DNA of 19,264 nt from Conidiobolus incongruus B7586. Taxonomy: Eukaryota > Entomophthoromycota > Entomophthoromycetes > Entomophthorales > Conidiobolaceae. The translations under genes and the position numbers were made by a program. The notes beneath the pieces are model-generated. The model was not told where the DNA came from. It did no database searches and worked only from the letters and a program-made list of their open reading frames with translations. The DNA lies in the NCBI GenBank assembly GCA_000697335.1, contig JNEM01012341.1:1-19264 (forward strand). Reading direction: 5' to 3'. This document shows positions 1 to 9,775 of the stretch, one piece after another. Numbering within the stretch: the stretch's first letter is position 1; each line of letters opens with the position of its first letter.

Positions 1-1807
1 TAAAGAGGTTGATAACAAAATTTATAATTAAATTAAAATAAATTGAATTGAACCCTTGTAACATCAATGAGACTTTGAATTAATCAAAATAAAAATTGAA
101 TTTTAACTAGACTTACTGTTTATAAATTCTATCAAAAACTATTTTAAATAATTTATTTTTTGTAAAATTGAATGGATATTTCTTGATATTTAAGATCACC
201 AAATAATTTATTATATCTTCAAATTTAAAGTATAATTTAATTTTCCATTGACTCCTAAACAATAATATGTAGTAGAATTACATTCAAATAGATTAGGCTG
301 TATATTGGAATACATAGAATATATTTATTTCTCACAATAAGCCATAGTATTCTGTTTGTAAATTTTCAGATACAAGCTATTCATAATTTCATAATATGAA
401 AATTAAATCATAATAGTATTCTTAATATTTTTAAGCCAAGTTGAGATATATTATATTACTATAATGAAATTTACATTAAATGATATTTATCCTAATCATG
501 TTATTATAATACAGCTACTAGTTCTAACTTGAAGATTATGTGGAACTTGGAAAAAGAAAGTTTTGTTAGCAAAATTGTTGTATTTAAAAATGAATGATAT
601 TGATTTCTCAATGTAAAGATAAAATTGCTCAATACATTAATTAATTGCTAGGTGGAAAATTAGGATTTATTAAATCTTTGGAACTTGATATATATTTGAT
701 ATTTTGATTCATAAACCAAGATTATTAGTTTTAATATTTCGTGATTATAAAATTGCAAATAATAATTGAAATAACGTTTGGATTATTTGTCTTGTGATAT
801 GAAATGATATATGAAGAATATAGTTTAATAAGACAAAAAAGTATTATGATACATTTATAGTTACAATCATATTCAATAACAATTCTTCAATTAGGTTTGT
901 TAATACAATGTTTAATATATAAAATGCTTTCCAAAATCATTATTTAATAATTATTCAAACATTAAATTAAAAGATTGAGTAAAAATCTATAAACTACAAC
1001 AATAAATGATATTTATTAAAACCTCGTATATATCAGTATTTCAATAAATATAATTTAATAAAAAATTTACATACCCAAAATTCAATCCAAATATGATTAG
1101 ATTTTCAAATATTTAGAAATTACCCTTAAATAGAATATTGTTTAGGATTCAAGTAATATAATAGATTATTAGTAAATTAATCAAATATATAATATACTTG
1201 AAATATAATTTTTTTATTGCTTATAACATGGATTGAATAGTTTAATATTCGAATTTTCCATCAAATTCAAAATTGCTGATTATCAGAAATACTTAGTTTA
1301 TCATACGAAACTGATTGTACCAATCATATAATATAATAGAAATATGACTGATGATGGTTTAATTGGTTCCAATAGTAAACTCAAATGCCTTAAATCAAAA
1401 ATACAGTATTATATCGTCATTTGAAGGTTCCATTTTGAAAATTATTTTTATAATATAGAATAGATTTTAAGAGATAATTAATTAATATTTTTTACTATTT
1501 CAAACTTAACCCAATTAATGCATAGTAAAGAATATCTGAATATTAACCAGATAGTGAATAGATGTTGAATAAAAGTGATGAAATTATGATTGCATAAGTA
1601 ACCAATTGAGAACTTAAATTTGTATCGGTGGTTAGAAAATTCAATGTGGAAAAACCATAATCAAAGATTCAAAAAAAATCAATTAATTTAATGATGAGTA
1701 TTCGTAATGGATAATAAACTGTCGTCACAAATCATTTTTAATCATTAAAAGTTGTACACTATTGAATATTCTAATATTTATATTTCTGTAATCATTGTTT
1801 ATTGCTA
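1..1807. other. AT-rich spacer upstream of VPS10, no supported gene
   Basis: This stretch is AT-rich, and I could not assemble an exon chain from it on either strand. It must include the promoter and 5' leader of the VPS10 gene, but no core element stands out from the AT background. The VPS10 frame has a stop (TAA at 1772-1774) shortly before its ATG. A 28-codon open stretch at 511-594 reads like the end of a WD40 repeat (TSSNLKIMWNLEKE) and weaker WD-like scraps follow to about 760, interrupted by stops and frame changes. It may be a decayed gene; see the findings. Confidence 0.6.
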
Positions 1808-4800
1808 ATGATTACCAATTTATTTCGATACATTTCCATGATTAATATTTGGTATGTATTAATATCATCTATACTTGCTGGTGATGTTGATATACACCAT
1901 ACTGATTTTGATAAAAACCCTTCCAAATTCATATATTTTGACAAAACAGATGTAATATTTATTATAAACCATTATTCCAATATTTGATCTAAATTTAACA
2001 TAGACTCTACTCTATCTTGAATCCAGCACTAAAAAGCTATTCATATCAGAAGATGAAGGAAAGTCATGGAAGAAAATAACCGATGTAGAAGAGGGCAAAG
2101 CTGATGGAATTTATAAACATCCATTTGACTCCAATAAGGTAAATGAAGGTTATTTGCACTGGATAATTATTTATCTAATTTAATTCAAGGCTATTGTTAC
2201 AACCTCAGGGACAACTCATTATATAACAGAAGATAAAGCTAAAACTTGGACGAAATTTGAAACTGAATATCCTCCAGCTTGGGATTCTTCAGTATTCTCT
2301 TTTCATGCCCAGAGACCTGGATTTGTCATTTACCTCTCCTCAGATTGCACTAATTCCAATGGCTCTTGCGTTGATAAAGCATACTATACCGAAGACTTTT
2401 TCAAAACCAAGCCAAAATTATTATTAAGTAATATCTCAACCTGTGTTTGGGGAAGGTCCACGACGCAATTAACATCAGTTCCAAACCAAAGCATATTCTG
2501 TATTTGGGGAGGAGAACAAAAGTCCAAGGATGTAGCCAGCGTTATTAAAGAGTCCAAGTTAGTCCATTCCGAAAATTTCTTCCAAAATGATAAGACACTA
2601 ATTGACTTTGATTTTGATGGAGTTCCCGATGGTGGTGTTATTGGAATCACCATTTCCGAAAAGTTCATTATTGCTGCAGTGGTAAAGACCTTACTCATTT
2701 GATGAATAATATAACAAGGTATTAAAACTGAGATTTTTTTAGAAGAGAGATGTTGCATCTGAGGAGTTAACGCTTTTTGTTTCCCAAGAAGGAAAAATAT
2801 GGGCTGAGGTAAGTATTGGCACTGATATATTCGCACTTTTAATTGATACATTTTTTACAATAGGCTCACATCCCAGATCATAAGAGTTTAAAGCATAATG
2901 TAATTATAATCTAGAGTTGCGTGACTTGATTCTAATTATTTTTATTAGGCTTTCACAGTTCTTGAATCAACTTCATTTTCGCTAACACTGGACGTTGTCT
3001 TTAGCAGCAGTGATAAGTTTGGCACTCTCTACTTGTCCAATTCTAATGGAACATACTTTACTACTTCTTTATTGCACACCAATCGCGATAGCTCAGGCAT
3101 TGTAGATGTGGAACGTATTCCAGGCACATTAGGGACCATGATTGCCAACACTGTGAGCAATTGGGAGGAAATTCAACGTACAAACCCTAATCTAGACAAA
3201 AAATTGCAAACTCAAATCAGCTATAACAATGGTAATGCTAATTCAATACAATCATTGGGTTTTGTAAATTCATTGATTTTATAGGTGCCAAATGGAACTA
3301 TTTACCTGCTCCTTCTAAAGATTGCAGTGGCAAAGCATATTCTTGTTCAGATAGCAAAAATAAGGTATATCTCTTCTTCTCTATTTTATTTGTTATTTAA
3401 CTTTGATTAGGAACAAGACTGTTCATTACATCTGCACTCAATCACTGCTCCCCATAACTTGGGTCGAATGTTTTCTGCTTCTTCCACACCTGGATTTTTG
3501 ATTGGCGTAGGTAATGTTGGCCATCATCTTGAGCATTATGACGAGGGCGATACTTTCTTAAGCAAGGATAATGGTAGAACTTGGACTTGTGCTAGAGAAG
3601 GGCCCCATAAATACGCTCTCCTTGACATGGGAACTACGATTGCTCTTATTAAGGATGCTAAAAAGACTAATAAGTTAATTTATAGCTCAGATATGGGCAA
3701 CAGCTGGAAAGAAAAAGATCTTGGGATGAATATCCGACCCCTCTTTTTAACCACTCAATCGGATTCCACATCCCAAGTTGGATTACTTTTAGGTCAAAAA
3801 GAAGATAAAAAGCACGTGCTACTTCAGTTAGACTTTACAAAGCTGTTTGATCGCAAGTGCGATATCAACAAGGATAATCCACAGGATTCAAAGGATTATG
3901 AATTATGGAAGCCAAAGTATAGCACTTCCAACTCCAAAGCATGCGTGATGGGAGCTGAAACAGAGTACTACAGGAGGAAACCTGATGCAAATTGCTATAT
4001 CGGAGACAAATATGGCTCACCCATCACCAAATCCACAGATTGTCCATGCACGGAAGACGATTATGAGTGTGATTATGAGTATATTGAAGATAAAGATGGC
4101 AAGTGCGTATTAAAGGGTAAAGAGCTGATTCCCAAAGGCTCTTGTCTCAATAATGAAAAGAAATATTTTGGATCTTCCGGATATCGTCTTATTCCTGGAA
4201 ATACATGTAATATGGATCATAAAGAATCCAAAATCATGAATGAGCCAGTTGAAAAGGACTGTTCGGAGGGAATTCAACAAAGTAATGGAACGAATCCAGA
4301 AATCTATCACACTCGCACCCAGATGCAGTATAATATCCTGAGCCATTTTTACTTTGAATCTAGCGAAGCTATATTGATTCTGACTCATAAGGGTGAAATC
4401 TTCTCCAGTTTGGATGGAGGTCTTTCGTGGTCTTTGCGATTTACCAAAGATGTGCTAAGTATTCACAGACACCCATATGCCAAAGATCGTGCGTACGTTT
4501 TACTTAAAGATAAAGGAATGTTAGTAACCAAAGATCGCGGGCTTACATTCCAAGAAGTGAAGCTACCAGAGTTGCCAAATAATTTGAAATTAACTCAACT
4601 CGAGTTTAGCCCCATATATAAGGATTACATTATATTCATTGGTAGCAATGCTTGTCCTAATTGCATTGCCAAGGCATATATTTCAACTGACAATGGCAAA
4701 ACATGGAAGCATTTATTAGATTATGCGCACCAGTGTACTTTTGGTAGAGATGGATTTTCTCCCAAGCATGATTCGGTGTTCTGCTCTCGATTCACAGTCA

Positions 4801-7800
4801 AAGATTCCAGAACTGACCAAATGAACCTGGAAAACAACCATCAAAGCCCTTCTGTTCCGCTGGAGCTAGTAGTCATCAGTGATGGCAATTCCAAGCAGAT
4901 ACTGAACAATGTGGGAGAATTTCATGTTGTTTCTGATTATTTACTTGTTTATCAGAAAACCGACAAAGCGAGGTTACTGGTATCGAAAGATGGTCTCAAC
5001 TTTTCTCCCGCATCGTTCCCTCCTGATCTCATTCTGAATCATGATTCCTTCGCCATCCTCGACTCTTCCATCGGCTTAGGCCGCATACCATTAACCTTGC
5101 TCAAGGTGCCTGTCATTGGCGAAGATCGCCCTACGTTTGGCGATAGTTCGTACCCAATTGGCTCCCTATTTATATCCAACTCCAATGCTACCTTCTATAG
5201 CTTGTCTCTTCCGAATATCCGCTCTAACTCCAAGGGATTGGTCGACGCCGAATCGGTATATGGCTTAACCGGTGCGTTGATTGCGAACCAGATGACTGCC
5301 ATTACAACTGATGGAGAAGCGAAGGCCAAGACCTCGATCTCCTTTGATAATGGAGGTTCATGGTACCCCATTGCTGCTCCAAAGCAAGATATGAATGGAA
5401 AAGCTTATGAATGTCTCAAAGACAAATGCTCACTCCACCTTCATACATTTTTTGACAAAAAGCAGACGATGGGCTCGTTTGGAACTCCTAACTCCCAAGG
5501 CTATATTATTGGGGTTGGTAATGTTGGCCACAACTTATTGAGCTATGAAGACAGCAGTACTTTCCTTAGCAAGGACGGTGGTGTGACCTGGAAGGAAATT
5601 CGTAAGGCAGAGAGTTTGTATGCGATCGGAGACTCTGGTAGCATTTTAGTAATGGTAGATGATGAAGGCCCGACAAAGGATATTATTTATAGCTTAGACG
5701 GAGGATCTACTTGGAAGCTGTATAATTTTAGCAAGGATCCAGTTAGAGTGACTTCTCTCCTCACAGCACCATCTGGCCAGTCGTTAAAATTCACAATTAT
5801 TGGATTTGGAACTCAAGTCAACAATCCCAAGACTATCGGAAGCCTCAAGAATGAATTAATCACAATCGACTTTTCCAAGGTTTTGAAAACAGAATGCAAA
5901 ATGGATTCCAGCGACTCTGCATCTGATTTTGAAACATGGACACCCTCCCGTCCTACCCTTAAATTTAACAAAGATGATCAGCCTACTCTTGGCCAAACCA
6001 CCTGTTTGTTAGGCCAAGAAAACACTTATCACAGGAAGAAACCTGATCGCTTATGTTATCTTGGAAACTCCACTGAGCTCATGCACAAGACTTCCAAAGT
6101 GTGTGAGTGCACTGAACTGGATTACGAGTGCGATGTGGGATACTGGCGATCGGATATGAACCATGGCCAGTGTGTTTTATTTGGTAAAGATCCCTCGCGG
6201 CCAGTAAATTGCAAGATCGGCGACAAGTACAAATCTAACTCAGGCTATCGCAAGATTTCCTCGAGCACGTGCAAGGGAGGAGTCGATCTTACCCAGCCCG
6301 TCGAACGTGTTTGTGGACAAATTAACGGGGTTAACTCGAAAATGACCAAGTTTGACTCTTCCTTATCCGAGTACTTTTTCTTTAGAGAGTCCCAGACTTT
6401 AGTGGTTCATTTGGATAACGGGCAAGTAGTCATTAGTCAGAATGAGGGCTTGACTTGGACAAACCCATTTAAAGACAAAGTAGACAGAATTGCTGCAATC
6501 TTCCACCATTCTTTTATTGATGACTCTGCCTACTTCCTCACCACTTCTAAAACCCATTACTTCACTCATGATGAACTGCGAACCGTGACCCCTATGAACA
6601 CTCCAACTGAACCCAATACCCTAGGTATTCAGGCGTTTGCATTCCACCCTGAGGAATCTAGTTGGATTATTTTCCATGGCATGCGAGATTGTGAGTCTAA
6701 ATCTAGCAACAGCTGCCATGTCGAAGCGTTTGTCAGCCAAAATAATGGTGCAGACTGGAAATCGATTGGAAAGTATGTTCGCAACTGCCAGTGTGCTAGA
6801 ACCAAGAAATTTAATCATCCCTCTAAGCAGGCCATCTATTGTGAAAAGTACAAGCAGCAGTCAGGCAACCAGCGCTCGTTAGTCGGTGTTCCTTTGAGCT
6901 TGCTTGAAAGTGACAGTTTATTTGATTCCAGCAACTTACTATTCGACAACATTTCTGGGCTATCTATTTTCCATGAATATCTAGTAGTGGCCACACCTGG
7001 AGAACGCTACAATACCATTCAGTTGCAAACATCTACAGACGGCAAGAAGTTTACAGCAGCCAAATATCCTCCAAATATTGGCAACGCACACCAAGGTTTC
7101 ACGGTCCTAGAGTCCGACACCCACTCGCTCTTCCTCCACATTACTACCAATGCCAATATCAAGGAAGAGACAGGCATCATTCTCACTTCCAACACTAATG
7201 GCACCCATTTTGTCACTTCTCTGGATAATGTCAATCGCGATTCGCAAGGCTTAGTAGACTTTGAAAAAATGGCTGGCATTGAAGGTATTGCCATTGCCAA
7301 CCAGATTGCTAACCCAGATGAGCTCAAGCTCACCAAGAAGAAAAAGATCATTTCCAAAATCACCTTCAATAACGGTGCAAAATGGAAACTGATTTCTCCT
7401 CCATCCCGTGACATTGATGGCAATTCGTATTCCTGCAAAGGTGACACTTGTGGTTTGCATCTTCATAGCTTTACCCGACTCTCGGACCCCGAGAACATCT
7501 TTAGCTCATCCACCTCTGTTGGTATGATGATCGGCATCGGAAATGTAGGTAGCGAACTATTTGACTACAACAGTGCAAATACTTTCCTTACTCGAGATGC
7601 TGGACTCACTTGGACCCAAATTCGTAAAGGCCCCCATCGTTTCGAATTTGGCGACCAAGGCGCCATCCTAGTACTTGTTGACGATACCAAAGCAGTTGAT
7701 TCAATTGTGTATACCTTTGACCAAGGTCTTACCTTCCATACCATCAAGCTCAATCCCGAGTCTAGCGCCAAATATCGTATCACCGAGGTCACCACAGAAC

Positions 7801-8911
7801 CTCAGTCCACGAGTCAGAAGTTTGTACTCTTTGGCTATAGAGAGGGCAATTCAAGGGAGTTGATTGCCTTTCATTTTGATTTTTCTGGGCTTCATGATCG
7901 TCAATGTGTTTCTGACATCAACGATCCTAATACAGACTTCGAAAAATGGACACCTAGTTCCAATACCGCATCCAACTGTCTTTTTGGACGCCAAGTAAAG
8001 CATCTATTTGATTTTCCAACCAGCTAACTAATCAAATTTAGGTTGAATACTATCGAAGAATTAGAGATCGCAAATGTTACATTGGTAACAAATTCCAAGA
8101 TCCTCCTAAGACCATTGTGAACTGTCCCTGTACCATGGAAGATTTCGAATGTGATTTTAACTTTGAAAGGAATAAAGATGGTAAATGCGAATTGATCCCA
8201 GGCACTTTGCCGTTGAAAACAACTTGCGACAAGAATGAACAAACTTATACCATTTCATCAGGGTAAATTACTTACCACTTAATAATATGGTTTACTGACT
8301 ATTGTTTAGATATAAGAAGCTGGCCATTTCTTCTTGTGAAGGAGGATATGATTATGCTCGTCCAAAAGAAGAATATTGTCCAGGTATATACATCATCTTG
8401 TATTACAATGATTATATATTAATTAAGTTTAAAGGAAAAGGTGGACTATCAGGATGGGCGATCTTCTTTATTGTCTTCTTTTCCATGCTTGTATTGGTTT
8501 TCTTTTCATACATCATTGTCAAGCAGAATAGAGCTCCTATCAAATGGTATGATTTGTATTCTTTTGTACTATCCTATTTAGCTAACTTTTTTTAGGTCCA
8601 AAGTATCGCGCATCCTTATACCATACTTGTGCTTTATTCCACTCATGATCATGAGCTTGATTCCTTCTGGAGGAGCTGGTGGCTTCCTTCAAAAACTCAA
8701 ACATAAGATCAGAGGCTCGCAAGGATACGTGCCAGTTGCCCAATATGACTATGATGATGATGAAAATGGCTCAGTTCTTGGGTTGCAATTAGAAGATTAT
8801 AATGTAGGATATGTGGATGAGGATCCATTTGAAACGGTTGAAGGTGAAGATGAAGAATTACAAGAATTTGAAATCTCGGAAAATCACGATGATGAAAATT
8901 CTCTTATTTAA
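1808..8911 (+). CDS. VPS10: Vps10/sortilin-type vacuolar sorting receptor with three VPS10 modules
   Basis: Type I receptor of the Vps10/sortilin family, expected to carry soluble hydrolases (carboxypeptidase Y in yeast) from the late Golgi to the endosome and return with retromer. Exons: 1808-1951, 2004-2138, 2190-2681, 2743-2808, 2864-2899, 2949-3231, 3285-3364, 3411-7994, 8042-8262, 8310-8383, 8435-8546, 8596-8911; joined length 6543 bases, 2180 residues. Residues 1-25 look like a signal peptide (NIWYVLISSILAGD). Three repeats follow, at about 27-696, 720-1380 and 1398-2038, each a propeller with Asp-box motifs (SEDEGKSWKK, SKDNGRTWTC, SLDGGSTWKL, TRDAGLTWTQ) closed by a Cys-rich 10CC end (DRKCYIGN type). 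A membrane helix lies at 2046-2067, a second hydrophobic stretch at 2082-2099, then an acidic tail with YVPV fitting a YxxPhi sorting signal. The ATG at 1808 is the first after the in-frame stop. Fungal homologues usually have two modules and about 1500 residues, so the third is unusual. The family is certain; exact ends of small exons are slightly less so. Confidence 0.95.
1886..4262 (+). repeat. VPS10 module 1 (intron-split coding repeat)
   Basis: First internal repeat of the receptor, about residues 27-696, spread over the ends or whole of exons 1-8. It begins near KFIYFDKTD, carries Asp boxes SEDEGKSWKK, SKDNGRTWTC and SSDMGNSWKE, and closes with the cysteine-rich end from CVMGAETEYYRRKPDANC to PVEKDC. 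Seven introns cut this module, in contrast to modules 2 and 3. The boundaries are set by comparing the three repeats with each other and are approximate. Confidence 0.85.
4332..6314 (+). repeat. VPS10 module 2 (intronless coding repeat)
   Basis: Second internal repeat, about residues 720-1380, lying wholly inside the 4.6 kb exon 8. It starts at NILSHFYFESSEAILIL, has Asp boxes SSLDGGLSWS, STDNGKTWKH, SFDNGGSWYP, SKDGGVTWKE and SLDGGSTWKL, and ends with a Cys-rich unit from CLLGQENTYHRKKPDRLC to VERVC. From about 4900 onward the coding DNA becomes clearly richer in G+C than the exons of module 1. Confidence 0.85.
6366..8383 (+). repeat. VPS10 module 3 (coding repeat, introns only at its end)
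   Basis: Third internal repeat, about residues 1398-2038. It opens with SEYFFFRESQTLVVHLDNG, has Asp-box-like motifs SQNEGLTWTN, SQNNGADWKS, TRDAGLTWTQ and the weaker TFDQGLTFHT, and ends with the Cys-rich CLFGRQ-VEYYRRIRDRKC to EEYCPG. An intron (7995-8041) splits this 10CC end at FGRQ/VEYY; the matching point of modules 1 and 2 has no intron. Confidence 0.85.
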
Positions 8912-9775
8912 TAATTAAAATTTATTTCACTTATTTAATAATCTTCAGTTCATTTCTATATAATAAAATTGCTATAATGTATCATTTGACTATGATCAAT
9001 TCAACCAGTATATGATGGATTTTTTTATTTTAATATCATTTTTAATCCAATATAATTGATAAAATAATAATATACTATTATATTGAAATAGATAAAATAT
9101 TAGATTATGATGATACTTTACCTAATATCATTGAATATTGATTAAATTAATGTTCTTTTATTCATAAATTTAAAGTCTCCTTAAAATTTAGACAAATTGA
9201 TATTTAATTTAATTTACAAAAACCTACTTATACTTGAAAAATCATTATTTTATGAAAATCCAGAAATATACCATTGATAATGTAAATTATATTTTTAATA
9301 TTTTTTTCATTTTGTTCATCTACAATATATGCAGTAGAAAAAGAAATTTTAAATAAATGCTTTACATTAGAGACTAAAATGAAATAATATTCATGTAAAT
9401 TCTAACAAATAATTCTTTGAATATACTATTTAAAATATCATAATAAATTTGATTCTATAATAATATAAAACATATTTTGCACAAATTTTCATTAATAATT
9501 CAAGCATTTTAATATTGAACATCAACACAATATATCAAATGTTCTAAATTGTACATTAAATATAAATACATTAAATATAAATACATTAAATATAATATGT
9601 GTTTTGGATGAAATATAATTTAAATACGAATTAATAAAAATTTTTGTATTTAATAAAATGAATTTTGTCCCATAAATATTTCAAATGATAATCATTTTTA
9701 GAAATAAGATAAAACCATGTGTTATCAGTCTCAGAAAAATTGCCTCCAATAAAATTCAATTAGTTTGAATACAAC
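8912..9775. other. AT-rich spacer between VPS10 and XPO4
   Basis: This 864-base stretch separates two genes on the same strand and must hold the VPS10 3' end and the XPO4 promoter. I see no open frame that resembles a protein and no RNA gene. AATAAA-like strings occur (for example near 8962), but in DNA this AT-rich they are expected by chance and cannot be called poly(A) signals. A short tandem repeat lies at 9553-9595. Confidence 0.6.
9553..9595. repeat. 15-base tandem repeat, about 2.9 copies
   Basis: The unit ACATTAAATATAAAT occurs at 9553-9567 and 9568-9582, with a partial third copy from 9583 that matches for 13 bases before diverging. The full copies are identical. It sits in the spacer about 180 bases upstream of the XPO4 start. 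It is most simply replication slippage in AT-rich DNA. Confidence 0.85.

Noticed and set aside
2384-2851. 155-codon minus-strand open frame
   Set aside because: It lies antisense to VPS10 exons 3-4 and crosses an intron whose splice sites are well supported on the plus strand.
7019-7447. 142-codon minus-strand open frame opposite VPS10 exon 8
   Set aside because: It is antisense to a well-supported coding exon, in the G+C-richer part where chance open frames are longer, and it resembles no family.
9553-9595. CRISPR-like or regulatory array
   Set aside because: The units are directly abutting 15-base AT-only-like copies without spacers, so this is a small tandem repeat.
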